Shown here: piece by piece, positions 18,317-25,522 of the stretch
Position numbering within the stretch: the stretch's first letter is position 1
Layout: the number at the start of each line of letters is the position of its first letter
Assembly: GCA_963850415.1 (NCBI GenBank)
Contig: CAWKLE010000002.1
Coordinates: 124,001 to 188,000 of the forward strand
Source of the DNA: VAXT01 sp963850415
GTDB taxonomy: Bacteria; Actinomycetota; Thermoleophilia; Gaiellales; Gaiellaceae
Length of the DNA stretch: 64,000 nt
Direction of reading: 5' to 3'
The notes under the pieces: generated by a model
What the model was told of the DNA's origin: nothing
The model's input: the letters and a program-made list of their open reading frames with translations, nothing else
Databases searched by the model: none
Translations under genes and position numbers: made by a program

Positions 18317-18978
18317 GGCGGGCGGCGGTCGCTGTTGCGCTGCTCGCGCTGGTCGCAGTGCCCGTTGCCGGGGCGAGCGAGGATCACCCGACGTCGCTCG
18401 AGGTCCAGAACGAGCTCTACTGCGACGACTGCCAGACGACGCTCGCCGAGGCGAGCTCGGTCTCGTGGACGCCCGCAGCGATCCAGCAGATCCACCAGAT
18501 GATCCGAGAGGGTTACAAGAAGAGCCAGATCAAGCAGACGGTCGCCAGGAAGTACTACGGGCACCTGGAGGTGTTGCCCGCGAAGCCCGCAGGCAACCGG
18601 CCCACCCTCGCCGACTTGGAGGGCGAGATCATGTGCCCGGCGTGCGATACGACGCTCGACCAGTCGAGCTCACCCGCTGCCCGGCAGGTCAAGGCTCTGA
18701 TCTCGGCGCGGATTGCGGCCGGCGACTCGAAGCAGGAGATCAAGGATTTGCTCGTCGCGCAGTACGGGACGAAAATTCTCGCAGCTCCACCCAAGAAGGG
18801 CTTCAACCTGCTGGCCTGGCTGCTGCCCTTCGTCGCGCTGTTCGGCGGCGCAATCGTCCTCGGCCTGCTCGCGTGGCGCTGGAGCCACACGCGTGAGCCG
18901 GGGCCGCCGGCCGCGCAACTGAGCCCCGCGCTCGAGCGGCGCGTCGACGAAGAGCTCGCCCGCTTCGACGAGGGCTGA
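18313..18978 (+). CDS. CcmH-like protein with two CcmH domains in tandem
   Basis: 221 residues. A signal peptide (1-20) is followed by two related modules. The first is near 35-85 (NELYCDDCQTTLAEAS), the second near 100-155 (GEIMCPACDTTLDQSSS). Each has a CxxC pair and ends in an IREGYKKSQI / ISARIAAGDSKQEI helix plus an RKYYG / AQYGTKIL segment. A C-terminal membrane span at about 170-192 follows. Canonical CcmH has a single LRCxxCQ module. CcmH handles apocytochrome c cysteines during haem attachment. It overlaps the TlpA gene by 4 bases and precedes ccdA by 4. Confidence 0.85.
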   Translation: MRRAAVAVALLALVAVPVAGASEDHPTSLEVQNELYCDDCQTTLAEASSVSWTPAAIQQIHQMIREGYKKSQIKQTVARKYYGHLEVLPAKPAGNRPTLADLEGEIMCPACDTTLDQSSSPAARQVKALISARIAAGDSKQEIKDLLVAQYGTKILAAPPKKGFNLLAWLLPFVALFGGAIVLGLLAWRWSHTREPGPPAAQLSPALERRVDEELARFDEG

Positions 18979-18982
18979 TCCT

Positions 18983-19690
18983 TTGGCCGGACAGATCCCC
19001 GCAGCCTTCCTGGCGGGCGTCATCTCGATCATCACGCCCTGCGTCCTCCCGCTCGTGCCGGGCTACCTCTCGGCCGTGTCCGCGATCGAGGCCGATCGAC
19101 TGGGAACGCCCGGAGCCGCGCGGCGGGTCGCGCTCGCCAGCCTCCCGTTCATCCTCGGCTTCACCGTCGTCTTCGTCGTCCTCGGCGCGGGCGCTGCCGC
19201 GATCGGCGGCGTGCTTCCCTCGGATCGTCAGCTCGAGCTCGCCGGCCTCATCCTCGTCGTGATCGGCCTGACGTTCATCGGGCTTCTGCCCTGGCCCGAG
19301 CGGCTCCTGGCGCCGGGCCTGCTCACGGGAGCGCGTCGGCGAAACTCGAGCATCCTGCTCGGCGGAGCGTTCGCGATCTGCGCGGCCCCGTGCATCGGCG
19401 CTGTGCTCGCCTCGATCCTCGCGATCGCGACCACGAGCTCGATCGTCAAGGGAGCAGTGCTGCTCGCGTTCTACTCGGCCGGGCTGGGACTGGCCTTCCT
19501 GCTCGCCGCGGTCGGCTTCACGCAGGCGATGGGCGCCTTCCGCTGGCTCCGCGACCACTACGTCGCGATCAGGATCGCCGGCGGCGTGACACTAGTCGTG
19601 CTGGGCCTGCTCCTCTTCTTCCACAAGGACTGGTGGCTGAACGTGTTCCTGAACCGGCTGCTCAACGACGTCGGCCTAGGGAACGTCTAG
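18983..19690 (+). CDS. ccdA: Cytochrome c biogenesis protein CcdA (DsbD transmembrane family)
   Basis: 235 residues, TTG start, six membrane spans. The first carries TPCVLPLVPGYLSAVSAIE and the fourth CAAPCIGAVLASIL; these paired Cys-Pro segments carry electrons across the membrane from thioredoxin. The partners are the TlpA and CcmH-like proteins encoded just upstream. The 3' end overlaps the convergent DUF309 gene by 15 bases. Confidence 0.93.
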   Translation: MAGQIPAAFLAGVISIITPCVLPLVPGYLSAVSAIEADRLGTPGAARRVALASLPFILGFTVVFVVLGAGAAAIGGVLPSDRQLELAGLILVVIGLTFIGLLPWPERLLAPGLLTGARRRNSSILLGGAFAICAAPCIGAVLASILAIATTSSIVKGAVLLAFYSAGLGLAFLLAAVGFTQAMGAFRWLRDHYVAIRIAGGVTLVVLGLLLFFHKDWWLNVFLNRLLNDVGLGNV

Positions 19691-19987
19691 CGGCGGCGGA
19701 TCTAGCGAGCCCGCAACACGAGCCGCGGCCACCTGGCGCAGGAACCCGTCGACGTCGACCCCGCGATGGGTCGGCGCGAACGGCCCGAGCCTGCGTTCCG
19801 CCTTCTCGAGCTGCCGCTCGAAGCCGACCCGGTTCCCACGGCCAGACTGGTACCAGGCGACGACGACGTGCACGAGCCCCTGGAAGAAGTCCTTCTCCTC
19901 GGGCTCGGATGCGCGCCACGCGTCCTCGAGCGCCTCGTGCGCGGCGAAGTACTCGCCTTGGCGGGCAAGCTCGAGGCCCCGCGCCAG
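19676..19987 (-). CDS. DUF309 family protein
   Basis: About 103 residues. Hallmarks: ARQGEYFAAHEALEDAWR (the helix with conserved Phe-x-x-His-Glu), then KDFFQGLVHVVVAWYQ and FERQLEKAERRLGPF. It is all helical; its function is not established. The frame has no ATG, GTG or TTG before this motif (the first is a GTG at 19873, which would remove the conserved half). The most economical start is CTG at 19987, 2 bases after the Rieske stop. It is probably co-transcribed with the Rieske gene. Confidence 0.72.
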   Translation of the reverse strand: MARGLELARQGEYFAAHEALEDAWRASEPEEKDFFQGLVHVVVAWYQSGRGNRVGFERQLEKAERRLGPFAPTHRGVDVDGFLRQVAAARVAGSLDPPPLDVP

Positions 19988-19988
19988 C

Positions 19989-20297
19989 TCAGTCGAGACC
20001 GACCTTGACCTCTCCGTCCTCGACCTTGATCTCGTACGTCTGCGCCTGGATCGCGAGGTCGAAGTCGTTCTTGCCCGTCTTCGGGTCGTACTTCCAGCCG
20101 TGCCACGGGCACGTGAGGTAGTGATTCGCGTCGAGCACGCCCTCGCCGAGCGGGCCCTTCAGGTGCAGGCAGTGCCCCTGGAGCGCGTAGAACTCGCCGT
20201 CGAGGTTGACGAGCGCGATCTGGACCTCGCCCGCCTTGACCGGGGACACGGTTCCGGGTGCGACGTCGGCGACCTGGGCAACCGTCACGAACTCCAT
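19989..20297 (-). CDS. Rieske-type ferredoxin
   Basis: 102 residues, soluble, no targeting signal. The [2Fe-2S] ligands are visible: C-x-H in GHCLHLKGPLGEG (about 42-44) and C-x-x-H in YLTCPWHGWKYD (about 62-65). It resembles the small ferredoxin components of dioxygenases and NirD-like proteins, serving as an electron carrier. No oxygenase is encoded nearby. A TACCGT -10 candidate lies about 10 bases upstream of the ATG on the minus strand. It is divergent from the pseudo-receiver gene. Confidence 0.9.
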   Translation of the reverse strand: MEFVTVAQVADVAPGTVSPVKAGEVQIALVNLDGEFYALQGHCLHLKGPLGEGVLDANHYLTCPWHGWKYDPKTGKNDFDLAIQAQTYEIKVEDGEVKVGLD

Positions 20298-20322
20298 GCT
20301 GGTTCCGACGGTAACAGAGTGC

Positions 20323-20328
20323 TACCCT
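20323..20328 (+). promoter_or_regulatory. -10 element of the pseudo-receiver gene, leaderless geometry
   Basis: TACCCT ends 9 bases before the GTG at 20338. Confidence 0.45.
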
Positions 20329-20337
20329 CGGGCCGCC

Positions 20338-20652
20338 GTGGCGACGATCCTGTTGGCCGGGGTGGATCTCTTCATCCGGGGCAAGCTCGAAGCCTCGCTC
20401 GCCGATCATCACCTCGTGACGACCGACAGCGCGGATCCGCCCGATCTCGTGATCGCGGACGTCGCACGCCTCGATCCGTACGACGTCGCCGACGAGTATC
20501 CGGACGTGCCGTTGCTCGGTTTCACGAACCACAAGGACACGGCCGGGCTGCGCCGCGCGAACGAGGCCGGCTTCGATCAGGTGGTCGCGAAATCCGCCCT
20601 AGACGCGCAGGCTCGGGAACTGATCGACCGACTACTCGCCTCGGTAGACTGA
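20338..20652 (+). CDS. Receiver-like domain protein, probably not phosphorylated
   Basis: 104 residues with the beta/alpha pattern of a CheY-like domain (VATILLAGVDLFIRGKLEASL; PDLVIADVARLDPYDVA; VPLLGFTNHKDTAGLRRANEAGFDQVVAKSAL). The acidic pair usual after strand 1 is missing (AGVD), though a strand-3 aspartate (IADVAR) and the strand-5 lysine (VVAKS) remain. A phosphorylation-independent or degenerate receiver is inferred. A longer frame from 20206 would overlap the Rieske gene and is not supported. It precedes a ferredoxin gene by 9 bases. Confidence 0.72.
   Translation: MATILLAGVDLFIRGKLEASLADHHLVTTDSADPPDLVIADVARLDPYDVADEYPDVPLLGFTNHKDTAGLRRANEAGFDQVVAKSALDAQARELIDRLLASVD
20645..20650 (+). 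promoter_or_regulatory. -10 element of the ferredoxin gene
   Basis: TAGACT overlaps the end of the preceding gene and ends 11 bases before the ATG at 20662. Confidence 0.45.
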
Positions 20653-20661
20653 CGCGCCCCG

Positions 20662-20967
20662 ATGACCTACATCATCGCCGAGCCCTGCATCGACATCAAA
20701 GACCTGTCCTGCGTGGACGTCTGCCCGGTCGACTGCATCCACGAGTTCGAGCGCATCCTGATCATCGACCCCGAGGAGTGCATCGACTGCGGGGCCTGCG
20801 AACCGGAGTGCCCGGTCGAGGCGATCTTCCCCGAGGACGCGCTCCCCGAGAAGTGGGAGCCGTTCGTGAAGATCAACTACGCGTACGGCGATGGGGCGGA
20901 CGTCGTGAACAAGCTGACGACGGACTACGCGACCGAGCACAACGTCCAGAACCCACCCCTGGAATAG
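20662..20967 (+). CDS. fdxA: Seven-iron (3Fe-4S/4Fe-4S) ferredoxin
   Basis: 101 residues, soluble. It begins TYIIAEPCIDIKDLSCVDVC and continues PVDCIHEFERILIIDPEECIDCGACEPECPVEAIF, the cysteine spacing of actinobacterial FdxA-type ferredoxins. The first cluster (C9, C17, C21-type spacing) is probably 3Fe-4S and the second 4Fe-4S. It donates electrons to redox enzymes such as cytochromes P450 or pyruvate oxidoreductases. The C-terminal extension (KINYAYGDGADVVN) is typical. Confidence 0.93.
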   Translation: MTYIIAEPCIDIKDLSCVDVCPVDCIHEFERILIIDPEECIDCGACEPECPVEAIFPEDALPEKWEPFVKINYAYGDGADVVNKLTTDYATEHNVQNPPLE

Positions 20968-21021
20968 AAACTCGCCCGTACGGGCAAGTCTTCTGGGCAA
21001 GCGAATTGAAGGGGGTCTGTC

Positions 21022-21354
21022 ATGCCTCAGCAAGCCTGGAGCAAGAAGCGCGAACGACAGTACGAGCACATCAAGGAAGGCGAGAGGAAGCGTGGCGCTT
21101 CGACGAAGCGCGCCAAGGAGATCGCCGCGAGGACGGTCAACAAGGAGCGCGCGCGGGCCGGCGAGTCCCGGACGAGCTCCCGCTCGTCGACGCGGGACAT
21201 GTCGTCGAGCCGCCGGGGCGGGCTGCGCTCGCATTCCGGCGCCAGGGGTCAGACGAAGGAGCAGCTCTACAACCAGGCGAAGCGCCTCAACGTCAAGGGG
21301 CGCTCGAAGATGAACAAGCGGCAGCTGCTCGCCGCGGTCAATCGGAAGAAATGA
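21022..21354 (+). CDS. Basic protein with C-terminal Rho-N/LEM-like motif
   Basis: 110 residues, strongly basic. The N-terminal half is charged (SKKRERQYEHIKEGERKRG). The middle is a Ser/Arg-rich low-complexity linker. The C-terminal 35 residues (TKEQLYNQAKRLNVKGRSKM, then NKRQLLAAV) match the small two-helix module of Rho-N/SAP-like nucleic-acid binders. Related actinobacterial proteins are often labelled 'plasmid stabilization protein' with no experimental basis known to me. Nucleic-acid binding is inferred. An AAGGGGG ribosome site lies 10 bases before the ATG. Confidence 0.72.
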   Translation: MPQQAWSKKRERQYEHIKEGERKRGASTKRAKEIAARTVNKERARAGESRTSSRSSTRDMSSSRRGGLRSHSGARGQTKEQLYNQAKRLNVKGRSKMNKRQLLAAVNRKK

Positions 21355-21387
21355 ACCGGGTCAGGGCCTCGTTCGGTGTTGCGTAGG

Positions 21388-21393
21388 TAGGCT
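21388..21393 (+). promoter_or_regulatory. -10 element of the VOC gene, leaderless geometry
   Basis: TAGGCT ends 9 bases before the ATG at 21403. Confidence 0.4.
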
Positions 21394-21402
21394 GAAACAG
21401 CG

Positions 21403-22083
21403 ATGAGGCCCAAGATCCTCGACCACGTCGCGCTCTGGGTCGCCGACCGCGATCCGATCACGGACTTCGTGACCGAACGGCTCACGATGCACGTGATCGA
21501 GAAGACGGACAAGTTCACGCTCGTAGGCACGAATGCGCGGCGTGGGAAGCTGACGCTGTTCGATGCCGAAGGGCCGCGCGAGCGTGGCGCGCTCAAGCAT
21601 GTCGCGCTGCGCGTGAACGATCTGGACGCGGCGCTCGGCGCCCTCGAAGGCGTGCGGGTCGACCGTGAGAACGGCGGCGCCTACTTCGACGTCAACGAGG
21701 GGCTGCGCCTCGGGCTCGTCGAGGCGGAGACGGACGTCGACTACGACCTCGACCATGTCGCGCTCTTCTCCGCGAGCCCGCAGGAGACGGCCCAGAAGTA
21801 CAAGGAGTTCGGGTTCGCGCCCGAGGCGGAGACGCGTGTGGAGGTCGGCGGCGCCTTCGTCGAGTTCCATCCAGGTGAGCCCGGCGACCCGGAGCGGCCG
21901 CTCCTCAACCACCTCGCCGTCCTCGTCGACTCCGCCGACGAGACCCTCGAGCAGGCGAAGCAGGCCGGAATGGACGTCGCGGACGTCGTCGACGCGGCGA
22001 ACACGCTGGCGGTCTTCGTCTGGGGTCCCGAGCGCGTGAAGATCGAGTACGTCGAGCAGAAGCCGACGTTCGCGCTCAAATAG
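21403..22083 (+). CDS. Two-domain VOC (glyoxalase/dioxygenase) family protein
   Basis: 226 residues with two vicinal-oxygen-chelate halves: ILDHVALWVADRDPITDFV at the start and DYDLDHVALFSASPQETAQ near 115. Each is followed by beta strands with possible ligands (LKHVALRVNDLD, LLNHLAVLVDSAD; EIYV-like KIEYVEQ at the end). Members include ring-cleavage dioxygenases and lyases; the substrate is unknown. It is followed without a gap by an FAD enzyme, which may act on the same compound. Confidence 0.85.
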   Translation: MRPKILDHVALWVADRDPITDFVTERLTMHVIEKTDKFTLVGTNARRGKLTLFDAEGPRERGALKHVALRVNDLDAALGALEGVRVDRENGGAYFDVNEGLRLGLVEAETDVDYDLDHVALFSASPQETAQKYKEFGFAPEAETRVEVGGAFVEFHPGEPGDPERPLLNHLAVLVDSADETLEQAKQAGMDVADVVDAANTLAVFVWGPERVKIEYVEQKPTFALK

Positions 22084-22088
22084 CCGAC

Positions 22089-23129
22089 CTGGTCATAGCC
22101 GGCGCGGGCATGGCCGGCCTGGCAGCGGCCGCGCGAGCGCGTCAGCTCGGCGCGGAGCCGCTCGTGCTCGAGAAGGGCGATCGTCCCGGCGGCTCGATGC
22201 TGTTGTCGAGCGGAGTCATCTGGCGTCACCGGACGCTGGACGGGTTCCGGGCCGAGTGCCCGGGCGGTGACCCCGCGCTCCAGCAGGTGATCGTCGAGCA
22301 GCTCGACGAAGCGATCGAGTGGCTCGAGTCGCTCGGTGCCCCAGTCCTCGAGCAAGAGACGGGCAACCCGCGCACGACCGGCAAGCGCTTCGACACGGGC
22401 GGCCTGACCGACGCTTTGCAACGGCGAGCCGGACAGGTCTCATTGCGCCATGCCCTGGGACCTGGTCCCGGGACATGGCCCGAGGGGCCGCTGGTTCTCG
22501 CGACCGGCGGGTTCCACGTTCGGCTCGCGCGCGAGCTTGGGCTTCCGATCCGCGGGAATCCCTGGAGCGAAGGAGACGGGCTCGGTCTGGCCCTCGAACG
22601 GGGTGGTGGAACGGCAGGCGTGCTCGACGAGTTCTACGGGCGGGCCATGCCCGCCGGGATCCCGATCGACGAGGCGGAGTTCGTCCCGCTCTCACAGCTC
22701 TACGGGCAGTTCGCCGAGGTCGTCTCGGAGGACGGCAGCGAGCGCTTCGAAGGCGACGTCTCGTGGTCGGAGACAAATCTCGTGCAGGCGATCGCGCGCT
22801 GGCCTGGCGGTCGCGCCTGGTACCGCGTCCATGAGAACCAGCTCGCGGAGCGCGTCCGCGAGCGGACCGTGGCCGACATGATCGAGCAGGCGAGGGCTAT
22901 CGGCGCCGCCGTCCGCGAAGAGCCGCCCTTCACGTCGGTGCTCGTGCAGGCGACCGTCACGCAGACGCTCGGCGGGATCCTGGTCGACCCCCGCGCGCGC
23001 GTCGTCGGCGCTCAAGGGCTCTACTCAGCCGGGGCGGACGCCGGCGGGATCGCAACGGGCGGCTACTCCAGCGGGCTCGCGGCGGCGCTCGTCTTCGGCC
23101 GGATCGCCGCCGAGGAAGCGCTCAGCTAG
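22089..23129 (+). CDS. FAD-dependent oxidoreductase (FAD_binding_2-like)
   Basis: About 346 residues. The dinucleotide-binding loop is DLVIAGAGMAGLAAAARARQ, then PLVLEKGDRPGGSMLLSSG. The C-terminal flavin end is TQTLGGILVDPRARVVG...LYSAGADAGGIATGGYSSG. The fold matches the fumarate reductase/ketosteroid dehydrogenase group, but the protein is short for it. The first ATG (22110) lies after the glycine motif, so the true start must be upstream, where only non-canonical codons exist: CTG 22089, or ATA 22080 overlapping the VOC stop. I use CTG 22089 with low certainty. It is coupled to the VOC gene. Confidence 0.78.
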   Translation: MVIAGAGMAGLAAAARARQLGAEPLVLEKGDRPGGSMLLSSGVIWRHRTLDGFRAECPGGDPALQQVIVEQLDEAIEWLESLGAPVLEQETGNPRTTGKRFDTGGLTDALQRRAGQVSLRHALGPGPGTWPEGPLVLATGGFHVRLARELGLPIRGNPWSEGDGLGLALERGGGTAGVLDEFYGRAMPAGIPIDEAEFVPLSQLYGQFAEVVSEDGSERFEGDVSWSETNLVQAIARWPGGRAWYRVHENQLAERVRERTVADMIEQARAIGAAVREEPPFTSVLVQATVTQTLGGILVDPRARVVGAQGLYSAGADAGGIATGGYSSGLAAALVFGRIAAEEALS

Positions 23130-23322
23130 ACGCGGGCAGCAGGTACGCGCAGGGCCTGCGGTCCTGCGGGAGCGGCGACTGTGAGATCCGGTTCACGACC
23201 CAGCTGCCCTGATCGTCCAGCTCGACGGTCGACCCCACCGGCGGCGGCTCGCCCTCGCGATCGACGAGCTCGTAGCCGGTCGGCTTGGAGACGAACAGGC
23301 AGTATCCGGGCTGGGCAGCCAT
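23122..23322 (-). CDS. Small conserved-looking hypothetical protein (66 aa)
   Basis: Predicted all-beta and soluble: MAAQPGYCLFVSKPTGYELV, a VGSTVELDDQGSW turn, and NRISQSPLPQDRRPCAYLLP at the end. Two cysteines. There is no known family that I recognise. The ATG lies just 11 bases beyond the stop of the histidine kinase gene upstream on the same strand, so it may be the last gene of that operon. The 3' end overlaps the convergent FAD gene by 8 bases. Confidence 0.6.
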   Translation of the reverse strand: MAAQPGYCLFVSKPTGYELVDREGEPPPVGSTVELDDQGSWVVNRISQSPLPQDRRPCAYLLPASS

Positions 23323-23333
23323 GCGGGCCGAGT

Positions 23334-24185
23334 CTAGCGACGCACTCTGTAGGGCGGAAAGAGGACGCGGACGACGGTCCCGCCGTCCGCTCCCGAGTCG
23401 ACGCTCATGCGTCCGTTGAGTGAGCGAGCCCGCTCGGCGATCGCCTCGTAGCTCGCACGTCGCCGCTCCCCGGGGGCGTCGTCGACGATCACCGCCTCGA
23501 CTTCCTCGGACGCCTCTGCGACCCGCACCGACATCCGCGTCGGCGGCCCGCGCTTGATCGCCTGGTGTAGCGCCTCGCGGATGATCTGGAAGATCGCCAC
23601 CTGTGCGTGCTCGGTGAGCGTCTCCGCCGCCTCGACGTCGAGGTCGATCTGGATGCGGTTCGACATCCCGAGCTGCTCGGCGAGCGCGCTGACGGCGGGC
23701 CCGAAGCCCTGGTCGCGCAAGACGACCGGCTCCAGCTCGAAGGAGAGGTCGCGCAGGGACCGGATCGTCTGCCGCTGCTTCTCGAGCGCCGACCCGAGCA
23801 CCTGCTTCGCCTCGTCGGTCCGATCCTCCTCGACCGCGTGGATGACGCCGTCGAGCATGAGCGCGATGCCCGACATCGACTGGACGGGCCCGTCGTGGAG
23901 GAAGAGCGCCAGCCGGCGCCGCTCCTCCTGCTCGGCGGTGATCAGCTGGTCGGAGAGCCGCGCGTGCTCGGTCTCGAGCCGGTCGACCTCCTCGGCCATC
24001 CACTCGTCCTGGTGGCGCTCGGTGAGGAGCAGCGTCGCGCCCGAAGCGGTGACCGCGAACGCAAGCCCGAGCAGCATCAGCCAGTCCTGCGAGACCGCGA
24101 TGCCGATCACCCCGACCAGCGCGCCGGCGACGACGAGCGCGACGAGCGACCCCGCTCTAGTCGATGATCGCTTCGCGAAGCGCAA
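23334..24185 (-). CDS. NarL-type sensor histidine kinase with a divergent ATP-binding domain
   Basis: 283 residues, TTG start. Two membrane spans (about 12-55) with almost no sensor loop, a coiled coil (EVDRLETEHARLSDQL), then the HisKA_3 box EQEERRRLALFLHDGPVQSM with the phospho-histidine. The C-terminal ATPase region is unusual. The N-box reads REALHQAIKRG, lacking the usual Asn, and the G-box reads IVDDAPGERRR instead of DDGxG. It may still form the fold, but catalytic ability is doubtful. It overlaps its response-regulator gene by 29 bases. Confidence 0.85.
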   Translation of the reverse strand: MRFAKRSSTRAGSLVALVVAGALVGVIGIAVSQDWLMLLGLAFAVTASGATLLLTERHQDEWMAEEVDRLETEHARLSDQLITAEQEERRRLALFLHDGPVQSMSGIALMLDGVIHAVEEDRTDEAKQVLGSALEKQRQTIRSLRDLSFELEPVVLRDQGFGPAVSALAEQLGMSNRIQIDLDVEAAETLTEHAQVAIFQIIREALHQAIKRGPPTRMSVRVAEASEEVEAVIVDDAPGERRRASYEAIAERARSLNGRMSVDSGADGGTVVRVLFPPYRVRR

Positions 24186-24801
24186 TAGCCACCGCGTGCG
24201 TGCGTGTGTCGGCCTCGAGCTTCGTGAGGATGTGCCGCACGTGGCTCTTGACGGTCTCCTGACTGATGAACAGCTTCGCCGCGACGTCGGCGTTCGACAT
24301 GCCGTCCGCGAGCAGCTGGAGGATCTCGCGCTCCCGCGTCGTCAGCATGTCCTCGCCCTTGCCGGGTAGGAACGCGGGCATCAGCGCCGGGTCGACGTAC
24401 CCCTCGCCGGCGACGACCTTCTCGATCGCCCGCAGCAGCGTCTGGTGCGGCGCCTCCTTGAGGATGTAGCCCTTCGCGCCGGACTCGAGGCCGCGGCCGA
24501 GGAGGCTGCGCTCGCTGAATGCGGTGAAGATGAGGACCGCCGTGTCCGGGACTTTCTCGCTGAGCAGTTTCGTCGCCTCGAGCCCGTCCATTCCGGGCAT
24601 GCGGACGTCCATGATCACGACGTCGGGCCTGCGCCGCTCCGCCAGGGCGACCGCGCTCGCGCCGTCGGACGCCTCACCGATGACGCGGATGTGCGGCGCG
24701 CGCGAGAGCGACAGCCGGAGCCCTTCGCGGACGACCTCGTGGTCGTCGACGATCAGGCAGGTGATCTCGGACTTTCCGTCGGGGTTGGCGGTTTCGGGCA
24801 C
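24157..24801 (-). CDS. NarL/FixJ-family response regulator
   Basis: 214 residues, GTG start. The receiver domain spans about 12-125 (CLIVDDHEVVREGLRLSL; phospho-Asp in VVIMDVRMPGMDGLEA; TAFSERS; YILKEAP). The LuxR-type HTH spans about 150-212 (LTTREREILQLLADGMSNAD, then ETVKSHVRHILTKLEA). It is first in the operon, with the partner kinase overlapping its end. Target genes unknown. Confidence 0.94.
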   Translation of the reverse strand: MPETANPDGKSEITCLIVDDHEVVREGLRLSLSRAPHIRVIGEASDGASAVALAERRRPDVVIMDVRMPGMDGLEATKLLSEKVPDTAVLIFTAFSERSLLGRGLESGAKGYILKEAPHQTLLRAIEKVVAGEGYVDPALMPAFLPGKGEDMLTTREREILQLLADGMSNADVAAKLFISQETVKSHVRHILTKLEADTRTHAVAIALREAIID

Positions 24802-24894
24802 GGCCCGAAGATTGTATGCGGGGCGTCAGACCCCGATGGCGCACTGCTTCGATGATGTTGCGCGGCGAGCGTCGGCGTTACCTTCCCTGCGGAG

Positions 24895-25497
24895 ATGAGC
24901 CAGTCCTGGGGACCCTTCTACGACGCGGCGGGCGACCTTCCGCGAGAGACACTCCTCTTCGCGCTGGAACGCTTCGAGGGCGAAGCCGACTCGAGCGAGC
25001 AGGGGTTGCTCGCGATAGACCTCGGCTGCGGCGCGGGGAGGGACACCGCAGAGCTGCTCAGACGAGGTTGGCGGGTGCTAGCGATCGACGCCGAGGATGA
25101 AGCGATCGAGAGGCTGATGGAGCGCGACGATCTCGGTCCCGAGGGCCTGGGCCGCCTCGAGACGCAGGTCGCACGGTTCCAGGACGCGGCGCTCCCCCGC
25201 GCGAGCCTCGTCAACTCGAGCTTCGCGCTCCCCTTCTGCCCACCCGGGCAGTTTGGGGACGTCTGGCGGAGGATCGTCGCGTCGCTGGAAAGTGGAGGGC
25301 GCTTGAGCGGGCAGCTCTTCGGCGACCGCGACAGCTGGGCTGCGAGACCCGAAATGTCGTTTCAGACCCGTGCGGAGGCCGAGGAACTGCTGCGCGGGCT
25401 CGCCGTGGAGCAGTTCCTCGAGATCGACGAAGACGGGAAGACCGCGCTCGGCGACGCCAAGCACTGGCACGTCTTCCACGTCGTCGCCCGGCGATGA
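24895..25497 (+). CDS. Class I SAM-dependent methyltransferase
   Basis: 200 residues. SAM-binding motif I is AIDLGCGAGRDTAELLRRGW, the acidic loop is VLAIDAEDEAIERL, motif IV is near NSSFALPFCPPGQF, and it ends with KHWHVFHVVARR. The overall look (YDAAGDLPRETLLFAL start) resembles TehB-like small-molecule methyltransferases. Substrate unknown. A GCGGAG ribosome site directly precedes the ATG. It stands alone between the two-component operon and a convergent gene. Confidence 0.85.
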   Translation: MSQSWGPFYDAAGDLPRETLLFALERFEGEADSSEQGLLAIDLGCGAGRDTAELLRRGWRVLAIDAEDEAIERLMERDDLGPEGLGRLETQVARFQDAALPRASLVNSSFALPFCPPGQFGDVWRRIVASLESGGRLSGQLFGDRDSWAARPEMSFQTRAEAEELLRGLAVEQFLEIDEDGKTALGDAKHWHVFHVVARR

Positions 25498-25522
25498 GCG
25501 ACCGCTGATCCTCTGGCCCTCC

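Noticed and set aside
20206..20337. Longer N-terminus for the pseudo-receiver protein
   Set aside because: It would overlap the divergent Rieske gene, and a -10 element sits 9 bases before the GTG at 20338.
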